Position numbers and translations under genes: made by a program
Part shown: one piece after another, positions 43,894 through 53,132 of the stretch
How positions within the stretch are numbered: the first letter of the stretch is position 1
Layout of the letters: every line of letters starts with the position of its first letter
The notes under the pieces: generated by a model
The model's database searches: none
What the model was told of the DNA's origin: nothing
What the model saw: the letters and a program-made list of their open reading frames with translations, nothing else
DNA from: Poriferisodalis sp965116245
GTDB taxonomy: Bacteria; Actinomycetota; Acidimicrobiia; Acidimicrobiales; Poriferisodalaceae
Length of the DNA: 64,000 nt
NCBI GenBank assembly: GCA_965116245.1
Contig: OZ220497.1
Span: forward strand, 310,001 to 374,000
Direction: 5' to 3'

Positions 43894-44818
43894 AATAACC
43901 GGCCTGGGCGAATTTCCGTCTGCTGACAGGCCAGTCGGCGCGGGGGTGCCGACGGCAGGTGCGCCACGCGATGCGTCACGGCCGGGCCGAGAAACTCTCC
44001 GGCTCTTCGTGCGCAACCGAGCGGCTGTAGCTGGCGTGGTGATGCTCATCGGAATCATCTTCATGACGGTGGCGGGTCCGCGCATCTACGACCACGATCC
44101 GAAGGACATTGTGGCAAGGCCACTTACGCCGCCGGCCGAGATTGCCGAGGCTCGCCTCGGCACCGATTATCTGGGCCGCGATGTGCTTGCTGGGGTCATC
44201 GGGGGCGGCACAACAAGCCTGACCGTGGCCGCTATGGCAGCCGCCATGGTTCTCGTGATTGGCATCAGCATCGGCGCGCTCGCCGGATATTACGGAGGCT
44301 GGCTGGACAGCGCGCTAATGCGGTTCACGGAGTTCTTCCAAGTTTTGCCTGCCCTGCTGTTCGCAATGGTGGTGGTCGCTCTGTTCACGCCATCAATATG
44401 GACAATTGCCTTCGCTATCGGCATCGTCGCGTGGCCGGGGATCGCTCGCATAACCCGAGCAGAGTTTTTGCGGCTCAAGAATCTTGAATTCGTGAGAGCC
44501 GCGCGCGCGGTGGGTGCAACCGATTGGCGCATAATCCGGCGGGTCGTGTTCCCGAATGCGCTGCCGCCACTAATCGTGTCGGCCACGCTCATCATGGGAA
44601 CCGCTATCCTGTTTGAGGCTGGTCTGGCATTTCTTGGCCTCGGTGATCCCAACACCACCAGTTGGGGCCTGATGATCGGATTGAACCGAGGCAACTTTCT
44701 TACCGCATGGTGGTCGGTGACGTTCCCCGGCCTGGCCATCTTCTTCACGGTGCTGAGTTTCAGCCTCATCGGCGATGGATTGCAGGACGCGTACAACCCC
44801 AAACTTCGGGGACGCTGA
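43886..44818 (+). CDS. Peptide-type ABC permease, DppC-like
   Basis: A 310-residue permease with the DppC N-terminal region (ETLRLFVRNRAAVAGVVMLIGIIF), the LGTDYLGRDVLAGVIGGGTTSL block and the EAA loop LEFVRAARAVGATDWRIIRRVVFPNA. It ends FFTVLSFSLIGDGLQDAYNPKLRGR, typical of the family. ATG at 43886 overlaps the dppB stop; 3 bp separate it from the first ATPase gene. Confidence 0.92.
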   Translation: MSEITGLGEFPSADRPVGAGVPTAGAPRDASRPGRETLRLFVRNRAAVAGVVMLIGIIFMTVAGPRIYDHDPKDIVARPLTPPAEIAEARLGTDYLGRDVLAGVIGGGTTSLTVAAMAAAMVLVIGISIGALAGYYGGWLDSALMRFTEFFQVLPALLFAMVVVALFTPSIWTIAFAIGIVAWPGIARITRAEFLRLKNLEFVRAARAVGATDWRIIRRVVFPNALPPLIVSATLIMGTAILFEAGLAFLGLGDPNTTSWGLMIGLNRGNFLTAWWSVTFPGLAIFFTVLSFSLIGDGLQDAYNPKLRGR

Positions 44819-44821
44819 GCG

Positions 44822-45790
44822 ATGAGCGTTCGCGCCACCGAAGACCACCCATCTGGAGATGGCCCGTCTGGCAGCGCGCAACCGAGGCTAGAGGTCCAGG
44901 GCCTGACCGTCGGCTTCGACGATTTCGTCGCTGTGAACGATGTCTCGTTTGATCTCTACGATGGCGGAACGCTGGCGGTAGTAGGAGAATCGGGCTCGGG
45001 CAAATCAGTCACTGCGCTGTCGATCATGCGCCTCATAGAGATCGGCACCCGCGCACGGATTCACAGTGGACAGGTGCGGTTCCGACACGACGACGGCAAC
45101 GTCGACGACTTGCTGTCGCTGCCGGAAGCGCAGATGCGATCAATCCGGGGGGATCGCATCTCGATGATCTTCCAAGAGCCGCTGACCAGTCTCAACCCCG
45201 TCTACACGGTGGGTAGCCAAATCGGCGAGGCGTTGCGCCTGCACCGCGGTATGAGCCGCAGCGAGTCTCGCGAGCGCACCTTGGAGATGCTGAACCGGGT
45301 GCGTATACCGGACGCGGCGCGCAGGATTGACCAGTACCCCCACGAGATGTCTGGCGGGATGCGACAGCGGGTGATGATTGCGATGGCGCTTGCGTGCGAC
45401 CCTGCCGTGTTGATTGCCGATGAGCCCACAACAGCGCTGGATGTGACGATCCAAGCGCAGATACTGGCTCTGATTGCCGAGATGCAGCGCGAAACCGGTG
45501 CGGCCGTGCTGATCATCACCCACGACATGGGTGTCGTGGCAGAGATCGCCGATGAGGTAGTGGTTATGCAGCAGTCACGCTTGGTGGAGCGGGGCAACGT
45601 CGCCGACATTTTCGAGCGGCCCGGCGAGCCCTACACCCAGTCACTGCTGGCTGCTGTGCCTCGACTCGGTTCGATGACCGGCCACGAAGAGCCGCGGCGA
45701 TTCGAACTGATCGATCCGACTGCTGGCGCTGCTGCAGATGCTGTTCCTGTCGGCGCGCCCTCGCTTGGCGACAGAGGTACAGATTCGTGA
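44822..45790 (+). CDS. Peptide-type ABC ATPase, DppD-like
   Basis: A 322-residue ATPase with Walker A GESGSGKSV, Q-loop SMIFQEPLTSLNPVYTVG, signature MSGGMRQRVMIAMAL and Walker B VLIADEPTTALDVTIQAQIL. The H-loop is in IITHDMGVVAE. The oligopeptide-transporter C-terminal extension is present (GEPYTQSLLAAVPRL) but lacks the Cys cluster often found there. GTGA overlap links it to the second ATPase gene. Confidence 0.92.
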   Translation: MSVRATEDHPSGDGPSGSAQPRLEVQGLTVGFDDFVAVNDVSFDLYDGGTLAVVGESGSGKSVTALSIMRLIEIGTRARIHSGQVRFRHDDGNVDDLLSLPEAQMRSIRGDRISMIFQEPLTSLNPVYTVGSQIGEALRLHRGMSRSESRERTLEMLNRVRIPDAARRIDQYPHEMSGGMRQRVMIAMALACDPAVLIADEPTTALDVTIQAQILALIAEMQRETGAAVLIITHDMGVVAEIADEVVVMQQSRLVERGNVADIFERPGEPYTQSLLAAVPRLGSMTGHEEPRRFELIDPTAGAAADAVPVGAPSLGDRGTDS

Positions 45791-46791
45791 CAAATCCGGT
45801 CACGGCGCAGCAAGACACAGAAGCCCCCATTGTGGAGGTCGAAGCGCTCACCAAGCACTTCCCGGCTAGTCACGGCGCTCGCGTGCATGCCGTGGAGCAG
45901 GTCAGCTTGCAGGTTGGCCGCGGCGAGACGCTGGCCGTTGTTGGCGAGAGCGGCTGCGGCAAGTCGACGCTGGCCTACTTGATCATTCGCCTGCTCGACC
46001 CAACTAGCGGCACGATTCGTCTTGACGGCACCGACATCACGAATCTTGGGCCGCGAGCTCTGCGGCCCCACCGTCGCAAGGCGCAGATTGTTTTTCAAGA
46101 CCCGTTCGCCAGTCTGGATCCTCGCCGCACCGTCGGAAAAGCGATCGCCGAACCGCTTGAGATACATCGAGCCGCACCCAAGAACGAGATCCAACATGTC
46201 GTCGCGGAGCTGCTGCGCCGCGTAGGTATGTCGCCTGATGACATGAAGCAATATCCGCACCAGTTCTCCGGCGGTCAGCGGCAGCGCATCTGCATCGCCC
46301 GAGCGCTAGCGCTGCGTCCCAAATTGGTAATCGCCGACGAAGCGGTCTCGGCGCTTGACGTTTCGATCCAAGCGCAAGTCATCAACCTGATGATGGGCCT
46401 ACAAGAAGACTTGGGATTGTCGTACCTGTTCATCAGCCACGACCTCGCTGTGGTGGAACGAATCGCCCATAGGGTCGGGGTGATGTACCTAGGGCAAATC
46501 GTGGAACTGGGACCACGCCGCGCCATCTTCGAGAACCCCCAGCACGCCTACACAAAGCGGCTACTTGACGCCGTGCCGATTGCCGATCCCGCTAGGCGTC
46601 GTACCGACCGTCCAGTACTCACCGACGAAGTGCCCAGCCCAGTCTTCGAAGCAGGCACAGCCCCCGAACCGGTCCAGCTAGTCGAAGTTGAGCCTGGACA
46701 CCTCGTAGCGCAAGCTACGAGCAACCAACACAGCGTGGCGAAAGCCACGAGCAACCAACACAGCACGGCGCAGGAGATTCCAGAACGATGA
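45787..46791 (+). CDS. Peptide-type ABC ATPase, DppF-like
   Basis: A 334-residue ATPase with Walker A GESGCGKSTLAYLI, Q-loop IVFQDPFASLDPRRTVG, signature FSGGQRQRICIARAL, Walker B LVIADEAVSALDVSIQAQV and H-loop FISHDLAVVERIA. In Walker B Ala replaces the usual Pro after DE, a tolerated change in DppF. After the family end near ELGPRRAIFENPQHAYTKRLL it carries a long tail ending in two copies of a ten-residue unit (ATSNQHS core). Starts by GTGA overlap and ends by ATGA overlap with the amidohydrolase gene. Confidence 0.92.
   Translation: MTNPVTAQQDTEAPIVEVEALTKHFPASHGARVHAVEQVSLQVGRGETLAVVGESGCGKSTLAYLIIRLLDPTSGTIRLDGTDITNLGPRALRPHRRKAQIVFQDPFASLDPRRTVGKAIAEPLEIHRAAPKNEIQHVVAELLRRVGMSPDDMKQYPHQFSGGQRQRICIARALALRPKLVIADEAVSALDVSIQAQVINLMMGLQEDLGLSYLFISHDLAVVERIAHRVGVMYLGQIVELGPRRAIFENPQHAYTKRLLDAVPIADPARRRTDRPVLTDEVPSPVFEAGTAPEPVQLVEVEPGHLVAQATSNQHSVAKATSNQHSTAQEIPER
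46711..46770 (+). repeat. Two 30-bp tandem repeats at the end of the dppF-like gene
   Basis: 46711-46740 and 46741-46770 differ at about four positions and share acgagcaaccaacacagc. They add two decapeptides in frame to the ATPase tail. Confidence 0.8.
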
Positions 46792-48491
46792 ATACGCACC
46801 CAACTCACGATGCGAGGGCTGGCGAACCGTTCGTGATCTACCCAGCGCGTCGGGTCATCACCATCAACCCCGCATTCCCGTTTGGTGAAGCGGTAGCTGT
46901 GGCTGGCGATCGCATTCTGGGTGTCGGCAGTCGCGCCGAACTGGCTAGCTGGGGCGCACATCGCGTGGATCAGCGCTTCGCCGAGCACGTCCTGATGCCC
47001 GGTTTCGTGGAAGCCCACTGCCATGTCATGTCGGGTGGACTTTGGAACTCCACCTACGTCGGCTACTTCGACCGTCGCGATCCGCAAGGACGTCTATGGC
47101 CCGGCTGCACATCAATCAGCGATGTACTTGAACGTCTGGGCAAGGCCGCCGCAGACCTGACTGACGATTCCGAAACACTGCTGGCGTGGGGGCTCGACCC
47201 GATCTACTTCCCGGGTGAGCGGCTGGTGGCGCATCACCTGGACACAGTGACCGGCGATCGGCCAACACTGGTGATGCACGCCAGCGGTCATCTGGCCACG
47301 ATCAACTCAGCGCTAATGGAACATTGCGGCATCGACGAGACTGCCACCAGCCCCGGAGTAGCCCGGGGCGGCGACGGGTTACCGAACGGTGAACTACACG
47401 AACCGGCAGGCATGATGCTGGCTGGCGATGCCTTCGTTGACATGATGAGGGCCAACCGCACCGAGCAAGCTCGCTGGCGCTACGCCAACGAAGCGCGCAA
47501 TGCCGGGCACACGTTGCTGACCGATCTGGGTACCACGCAGCTCTTTGACCCTGAACAACTGGAGAACTGGCGAAAGGTCACGAGCGACCCCGCTTACCCG
47601 GCGCGCGTGATGGTTGCGTTGTCGAATCTCTTCGGAGCGCCAGCCGATCCGAGCGAGATGGCCGAACTCGGAGTAAGACTGAAGCAAGAGCAAACTTCAA
47701 AGCTGCGTTTCGGCGTAGTCAAGGTGATCTTGGACGGTTCCATCCAGGGATTTACTGCTCGGATCAGTTGGCCTCACTATTACAAGCCTCCGCCAGGGCA
47801 CATCGGCAACGGCCTGTGGCTAACAGCCCCAGACCAGATGGCCGATCTAATAGAGCCCTACCACCGAGCCGGTTTGACGGTGCATTGCCACTGCAATGGC
47901 GACGATGCCACCGAGGCGTTCGTTGACGCTGTGGAGCAGGTGCTAGAGCGCTATCCGCGTTGGGATCATCGCCACACAGTGCAGCACTGCCAGCTCACGA
48001 CACCCGATCAATACCGTCGCATGGCAGCGCTGGGCATGTGCGCCAACATTTTCTCTAACCACATCTACTACTGGGGCGATCAACACCGGGATGTAACCGT
48101 CGGTCCCGAACGTGCCGCCCGCATGGATGCCTGCGCCACTGCGCTGTCCAGCGGCGTGAACTTCTCAATCCACTCGGATTCGCCAATCACGCCGTTGGGG
48201 CACCTGCACACCGCATGGTGCGCGGTGAATCGGGTGACAGCGTCGGGCCAGGTGCTCGGCCCTGACGAGCGCATCGGCGTGCCTGATGCGTTGCGTGCCA
48301 TCACAATCGACGCTGCCCGACAGCTCAAGCTGGACGCCGAGATTGGCAGCATCGAAGCCGGGAAACTGGCCGATTTTGCGGTGCTGGAAGACGACCCGCT
48401 AAGCGTTGACCCTATGACGTTGCGCGACATAGGTGTGTGGGGAACTGTTTTGGGGGGTGTTCCGCAGCCCGCCGAGGTCAGTTCGGTTTAA
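46788..48491 (+). CDS. Amidohydrolase, YtcJ-like
   Basis: A 567-residue metal-dependent hydrolase of the Amidohydro_3 group. The beta-sandwich start (VIYPARRVITINPAFPFGEAVAVAGDRILGVG) leads to the metal motif LMPGFVEAHCHVMSGG (HxH). VVKVILDGSIQGFTARI provides the position of the bridging Lys, with HCHCNGDDA, HRHTVQHCQL and the catalytic Asp in FSIHSDSPITPLG. Such enzymes hydrolyse amides, N-acyl or formamide groups of diverse compounds. The ATGA overlap with the transporter ATPase gene is strong evidence that it acts on the imported cargo or its product. No signal peptide, so cytoplasmic. Confidence 0.88.
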   Translation: MNTHPTHDARAGEPFVIYPARRVITINPAFPFGEAVAVAGDRILGVGSRAELASWGAHRVDQRFAEHVLMPGFVEAHCHVMSGGLWNSTYVGYFDRRDPQGRLWPGCTSISDVLERLGKAAADLTDDSETLLAWGLDPIYFPGERLVAHHLDTVTGDRPTLVMHASGHLATINSALMEHCGIDETATSPGVARGGDGLPNGELHEPAGMMLAGDAFVDMMRANRTEQARWRYANEARNAGHTLLTDLGTTQLFDPEQLENWRKVTSDPAYPARVMVALSNLFGAPADPSEMAELGVRLKQEQTSKLRFGVVKVILDGSIQGFTARISWPHYYKPPPGHIGNGLWLTAPDQMADLIEPYHRAGLTVHCHCNGDDATEAFVDAVEQVLERYPRWDHRHTVQHCQLTTPDQYRRMAALGMCANIFSNHIYYWGDQHRDVTVGPERAARMDACATALSSGVNFSIHSDSPITPLGHLHTAWCAVNRVTASGQVLGPDERIGVPDALRAITIDAARQLKLDAEIGSIEAGKLADFAVLEDDPLSVDPMTLRDIGVWGTVLGGVPQPAEVSSV

Positions 48492-48549
48492 GTCTCAGCG
48501 CAGCCTTGGTCTCGGCTAGTCCGAGGAGCCGTCACGTGGAGCAAACACA

Positions 48550-49542
48550 GTGAGTACACAGCGCATTCCTGTCACTGTTGTTGGCGGCTATTTGGGTGCC
48601 GGCAAGACGACGCTGGTGAATCATGCGTTGCGGTCCTCTAGCGAGCGTGTCGCAGTGATCGTCAATGACTTCGGCGAAGTCTCTATTGATGAGGATCTGA
48701 TCGTCGCAGCCGACAGCGACAAGCTCACGCTCGCCAATGGCTGTATCTGCTGCACTCTGGCTGACGGCTTCGCGGTGGCACTGAACACGGTGCGTTCGGC
48801 TGCGGAGCCGCCTGAGAGGTTGCTCATTGAAGCCAGCGGTGTAGCCGACCCGGCTCAAGTCGCTGCCTACGGCCACACGCCCGGCCTGCGGCTGGATGCG
48901 GTGGTCGTGATGGCCGATGCCGAGCAGGTGCGACGACAAGCAAGTGACCGTTGGGTAGCCGACATCGTCCGCATGCAATTGGCGGCTGCGGACCTGCTTG
49001 TCGTCAACAAGACTGACCTACTGGACAGCGCCGCAGACACCGATTCGCTATGCGACTGGCTAACTGGCCTCGCTGGGGGAGCTGCGGTGGTGCGTGCGAG
49101 CCGCGCTGAGGTTCCAGTTGACTTGGTGTTCGGACTCCACACGGACCTAGCTGGCGGTATGCACGCTCCCGTGCGCTCTGCGGCTCCGCCAATAGGTCAG
49201 GGCTTCGAGGCCGCCGCAGATGATCTGTTTGAATCCCAAACCGTCGTCCTTGATGCACCCGTTCCGATGCCGACCATCGAATCACTGCTAGCCGAGTTGC
49301 CAAAGGTGATCGTCCGGCTCAAGGGGATAGTTGGCATAGTGCCAAACAGCTCTGTCGCGGACACTCATGACGATGAGTCCGCTACCGACTACCTGATCCA
49401 GGCAGTTGGCTCCCGAACAGAGTTAACGCCGCTCGCAGCCTCCTCAAACGCCACGCCAAGACGCTGCGCCGTCAGCCTCATCGCCCGCAAAGGCTCTCTT
49501 GATTCCGACTGGCTACGCGACCGGTTGGGAACCGGTCGTTGA
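48550..49542 (+). CDS. CobW/COG0523-family G3E GTPase
   Basis: A 330-residue GTPase with Walker A GGYLGAGKTTLVNHAL and the metal-binding GCICCTL (CxCC) motif. LIEASGVADPAQV provides Walker B and VNKTDLLD the guanine-specific NKxD. The CobW C-terminal domain is shorter than usual but present. These proteins insert or traffic zinc, cobalt or nickel. GTG at 48550 follows GTGGAGCA. It lies 58 bp after the amidohydrolase gene, so it may serve a metalloenzyme such as that one; this link is inference. No His-rich loop was seen. Confidence 0.88.
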   Translation: MSTQRIPVTVVGGYLGAGKTTLVNHALRSSSERVAVIVNDFGEVSIDEDLIVAADSDKLTLANGCICCTLADGFAVALNTVRSAAEPPERLLIEASGVADPAQVAAYGHTPGLRLDAVVVMADAEQVRRQASDRWVADIVRMQLAAADLLVVNKTDLLDSAADTDSLCDWLTGLAGGAAVVRASRAEVPVDLVFGLHTDLAGGMHAPVRSAAPPIGQGFEAAADDLFESQTVVLDAPVPMPTIESLLAELPKVIVRLKGIVGIVPNSSVADTHDDESATDYLIQAVGSRTELTPLAASSNATPRRCAVSLIARKGSLDSDWLRDRLGTGR

Positions 49543-49551
49543 GCTAAACAG

Positions 49552-50493
49552 CTAGCCGTTGACGGCGTTGGGCACGAGTTCACCGGCCAGCGCCAGATTT
49601 ATCTGCTCGGCGATTTGGGTCCCAGCGCGTTGCTGAGCCTCGATGGTGCTGGCGCCGAGGTGCGGAGTCACAACCACATCGGGACGACCGAATAGCGGCG
49701 AATCCGTGGCTGGCTCGGTAGCAAACACGTCAAGAGCCACGCCACCCAACTGTCCCTGCGCAAGAGCGGCGGCCGCCGCCTCCTCGTCCACGATTCCGCC
49801 ACGGGAAGTATTGACGATGAGGGCGTGGGGACGGCATTTGGCCAGATTCTGAGCGCCGAACAAGCCCTCCGTGTCCGGTGTCAAAGGCAAATGCAACGAG
49901 ATCACGTCGGAGCGCTCCAACAGTTCACCAAAGCTCACCATGTCAACACCGTCGGCGCTGCCCGCTTCGGCACTCACGTAAGGGTCAAACGAGATGAGCG
50001 TCACCTCAAAGGGGACCAGCCGCTGCGCCACGAGGCGTCCAATTCGTCCCAAGCCCACTATCCCAACCGTTTTGCCGCACAGCTCCATGCCTCCCCAGCG
50101 GCTGCGCTCCCAGCTACCCCGCGTCAGAGCCGTATGAGCCTGCGGTACGTGGCGAGCCAGGGAGAGCATGAGCGCCACAGTCATCTCTGCCGCTGATACC
50201 ACGTTGCTAGTCGGTGCATTGCAGACCAGCACGCCGCGCTCTGTGGCAGCCACCACGTCCACGTTGTCAAGACCCACGCCAGCGCGCCCAACAACTATCA
50301 GCGAATCCGCTGCCGCGAGTAGGTCAGCGTTGACCTGGGTAGCCGAGCGCACAATCAGTGCTTGCGCGCCACTGATGGCATCCGTTAGTTCAGCAGGGCT
50401 GAGCCCCGTTCGAACGTCTACTTCGTGCCCTGCCGCGCGCAGCAGTTCCAGACCGGCATCGCCCAACTTCTCAGCTACCAACACACGTGACAT
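49552..50493 (-). CDS. serA: D-3-phosphoglycerate dehydrogenase, short form
   Basis: A 313-residue D-2-hydroxyacid dehydrogenase. It has VLVAEKLGDAGLELLRAAG, the start typical of SerA, then VVGRAGVGLDNVDVVAATERGVLVCNAPTSN and the NAD site VGIVGLGRIGRLVAQRL. ALIVNTSRGGIVDEEA and the catalytic His in VVTPHLGASTIEAQ follow. It ends at VPNAVNG, where actinobacterial SerA usually continues with an intervening domain and an ACT domain. No remnant of these follows the stop, so this is a genuinely short form that should escape classical serine feedback. The aminotransferase gene ends 1 bp upstream. Confidence 0.85.
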   Translation of the reverse strand: MSRVLVAEKLGDAGLELLRAAGHEVDVRTGLSPAELTDAISGAQALIVRSATQVNADLLAAADSLIVVGRAGVGLDNVDVVAATERGVLVCNAPTSNVVSAAEMTVALMLSLARHVPQAHTALTRGSWERSRWGGMELCGKTVGIVGLGRIGRLVAQRLVPFEVTLISFDPYVSAEAGSADGVDMVSFGELLERSDVISLHLPLTPDTEGLFGAQNLAKCRPHALIVNTSRGGIVDEEAAAAALAQGQLGGVALDVFATEPATDSPLFGRPDVVVTPHLGASTIEAQQRAGTQIAEQINLALAGELVPNAVNG

Positions 50494-50494
50494 T

Positions 50495-51763
50495 TCACGC
50501 GGCCAGGTCGGCGATGCGGCTGATGCCCTCGACCAGGTCGTCGAGGCCGAGCGCGAACGAAAAGCGGCCGTAGCCGGGAGCGCCGAACGCCTCACCGGGT
50601 ACGAACGCCACCTTGGCTTGCTCGAGTATTGCAGCGGCCAGCTCGAGCGTTGTCTTGACCTCCACACTTCCAAGACGGCGCCGCAGCATGCCTTCCATGT
50701 TGGGGAATGCGTAGAAGGCTCCCTCCGGTTCGGGACACTCCACGCCGTTGATGGCATTGAGCATCTCGGTGATGCGCTGGCGCCGCACGTCGAAAGCAGC
50801 GCGCATCATTGACACCGCGTCAAGGTCGCCCGAGACCGCCGCCAGGGCCGCCGCTTGAGCCACATTGCAAACGTTGGATGTGGCGTGGCTCTGCAGGTTG
50901 CTAGCCGCCGCGATGATGTCGGACGGGCCTGCCATCCAACCGACCCGCCAGCCGGTCATCGCGTAGGTCTTGGCTACGCCGTTTAGTACTACGCAGCGGT
51001 CAGCGATCTCGGGCACCAAAACGGGAAGCGAGTGATGCTGCGCGTCGCCGTAAGTCAGATGCTCGTAGATCTCATCGGTTATCACCCAGAGCCCGTGCTC
51101 CACCGCCCAGGCACCGATCGCCGCTATCTCGTCACGCGGGTACACCGCCCCCGTCGGGTTCGACGGCGACACAAACAGCAGGGCTTTGGTGCGTTCGGTT
51201 CGTGCTGCTTCCAACTGCTTGACGCTGACCCTGAAGTTCGCCTCAATGCCAGCGAACACCTCCACTGGCACTCCGCCGAAGACCCGTATGGCTTCGGGAT
51301 AAGTGGTCCAGTAGGGAGCGGGTAGTAGCACCTCATCGCCGCTGTCGATCAGCGCTGCCATGGTGTTGTAGACGGCCTGTTTGCCGCCGTTGGTGACCAG
51401 GAATTGGCTGGCGTCCCAGTCGAGACCACTGTCTCGCTGAGTCTTAGCCGCCAGCGCGGCACGCAGCGCGGGTTGCCCTGCCGCTGGTGAGTAGCGGTGG
51501 TTTGCCGGGTCGCTACAAGCTGCCACCGCTGCGTCCACAACGTGCTGGGGGGTTGGGAAGTCAGGCTCGCCCGCGCCGAAGCCGATCACGTTCTCTCCCG
51601 CCGCCCGCAGCGCTTTGGCTTTGGCGTCTACTGCCAGAGTCGCTGATGGGGCGATACCCGCCAGCGCCGCAGAGACACGGTTCTTGCCGGTTGACGCAGT
51701 TGAGTTGGGCGTTGGCGCTTGGGGCACTGTGGAATTGGGCACCGAGAGACTCCCGTCTGTCAC
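50495..51763 (-). CDS. PLP-dependent aminotransferase, AspC-like (class I/II)
   Basis: A 422-residue fold-type I aminotransferase of the 1-beta aspartate aminotransferase group. Family blocks are IGFGAGEPDFPTPQHVVDAA, NHRYSPAAGQPALRAALA, FVSPSNPTGAVYPRDEI and VITDEIYEHLTYGDA. The PLP lysine is in NGVAKTYAMTGWRVGWMAGP, and the substrate Arg in GYGRFSFAL. Likely reaction is aspartate or a related amino acid with 2-oxoglutarate. GTG at 51763 precedes a short unconserved lead. It is followed within 1 bp by serA and diverges from serC, which makes a small amino-acid cluster. Confidence 0.88.
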   Translation of the reverse strand: MTDGSLSVPNSTVPQAPTPNSTASTGKNRVSAALAGIAPSATLAVDAKAKALRAAGENVIGFGAGEPDFPTPQHVVDAAVAACSDPANHRYSPAAGQPALRAALAAKTQRDSGLDWDASQFLVTNGGKQAVYNTMAALIDSGDEVLLPAPYWTTYPEAIRVFGGVPVEVFAGIEANFRVSVKQLEAARTERTKALLFVSPSNPTGAVYPRDEIAAIGAWAVEHGLWVITDEIYEHLTYGDAQHHSLPVLVPEIADRCVVLNGVAKTYAMTGWRVGWMAGPSDIIAAASNLQSHATSNVCNVAQAAALAAVSGDLDAVSMMRAAFDVRRQRITEMLNAINGVECPEPEGAFYAFPNMEGMLRRRLGSVEVKTTLELAAAILEQAKVAFVPGEAFGAPGYGRFSFALGLDDLVEGISRIADLAA

Positions 51764-51896
51764 GGTTGGTTTCGGCAGCTCGCAGGTGTGAAGCTGCCAC
51801 TTAGTGCATGACAGTCTCGCCCGCCCGGACCTCCCTCGGACACGCGCACGCAAGCATGGTTGTTTGCGCCGGTGCCGGGCGCAATAGTGGCAACTC

Positions 51897-53045
51897 ATGG
51901 CTGAGACTTCGTCCAAGATTCTGATACCGGCAGAACTACGACCCGCCGACGGTCGCTTCGGCTCCGGTCCGTCCAAGGTGCGCCCAGAGGCGGTCAAGAC
52001 GCTTGAGTCCCGCGTGTACGACTACATGGGCACCTCACATCGCCGCACCGGGGTGCGGTCAGTCGTCGGCCGTTTGCGTGGAGCGCTGGCCGAGCTGTTT
52101 GGACTGGGCGACGGTTGGGAGGTTGTTTTGGGTAACGGCGGCAGCACCAGCTTTTGGGATGCTGCAGCGTTCTCGCTGATCGAACGCCGCTCCCAGCACC
52201 TGGCGTTCGGTGAGTTCTCAGAGAAATTCGCAGCAGTTACCGCTGCGGCACCACATCTGGATGATCCCCAAGTGATCAGCGCGCCATATGGCAGCCACCC
52301 CACTCCCGAGGCCAGAGATTCCGCCGAAATTGACGTCTACGCACTGACGCACAACGAGACCTCGACCGGCGTGACGATGTCGCTAACGCAGCCGCGGCTC
52401 CAGGCGTGCCGCGGCGGCCACACACCGGCGCTGGTCTTGGCCGATGCCACCTCAGCCGCAGGAGCGATGGCCTGGAATCCTGCCGATGTGGACTGCTACT
52501 ACTTTGCTCCCCAAAAGGCATTCGCCGCTGATGGTGGATTGTTCATGGCGCTGTGCTCGCCCCAAGCCGTTGAGCGGATCGAACGAATCGACGCTTCCGG
52601 CCGCTACAAGCCTGCCACTCTCGACCTGGCGATCGCCCTCAGCAACTCTCGCCAGAATCAGACGTACAACACACCGGCGCTCGCGACCATCCTGCTGACC
52701 CTGGAGACCGCCGAATGGATGCTGGAAGGAGGCGGACTCCGCTGGGCCGCCGCGCGATCAGCGACATCCAGCGAGACCATCTACAACTGGGCGCTAGCGC
52801 GCGATTTCGCGTCGCCGTTCGTGACCGACCCACCGATGCGCTCACCCGTGGTATGCACCATTGACTTCGAAGGTGTGAGCGCTGACGACATCGCTGCCGC
52901 ACTGCGTGCCAACAACATCGTTGACACTGAGGGCTACCGCAAACTAGGTCGCAACCAACTACGCATAGCCGCGTTCCCGGCAATTGACCCAGCCGACGCC
53001 AAAGCTCTAACCGCCTGCATCGACTACGTAGTAGAACGCCTTTAG
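51897..53045 (+). CDS. serC: Phosphoserine aminotransferase
   Basis: A 382-residue fold-type I enzyme of the actinobacterial SerC branch. It starts with LIPAELRPADGRFGSGPSKVRPEAV, has MGTSHRRTGVRSVVGRLR and VVLGNGGSTSFWDAAAF, LTHNETSTGVTM, and ends FPAIDPADAKALTACIDYVV. The PLP lysine is in CYYFAPQKAFAADGGLF. It converts 3-phosphohydroxypyruvate, the SerA product, into phosphoserine. Divergent from the aminotransferase-serA pair by 133 bp, which should hold both promoters. Confidence 0.93.
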   Translation: MAETSSKILIPAELRPADGRFGSGPSKVRPEAVKTLESRVYDYMGTSHRRTGVRSVVGRLRGALAELFGLGDGWEVVLGNGGSTSFWDAAAFSLIERRSQHLAFGEFSEKFAAVTAAAPHLDDPQVISAPYGSHPTPEARDSAEIDVYALTHNETSTGVTMSLTQPRLQACRGGHTPALVLADATSAAGAMAWNPADVDCYYFAPQKAFAADGGLFMALCSPQAVERIERIDASGRYKPATLDLAIALSNSRQNQTYNTPALATILLTLETAEWMLEGGGLRWAAARSATSSETIYNWALARDFASPFVTDPPMRSPVVCTIDFEGVSADDIAAALRANNIVDTEGYRKLGRNQLRIAAFPAIDPADAKALTACIDYVVERL

Positions 53046-53132
53046 CCGAAGCTTCCGCAGCCCACCTCTAAGCGACACGCTGAGCCGAGCGCGGCCACCG
53101 AAACACACCGACTGACGTTCATTGCCTGATCG

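Noticed and set aside
49552..50493. SerA as a truncated pseudogene
   Set aside because: The catalytic fold is complete, ends at a natural boundary, and no domain remnants follow; short SerA forms exist.
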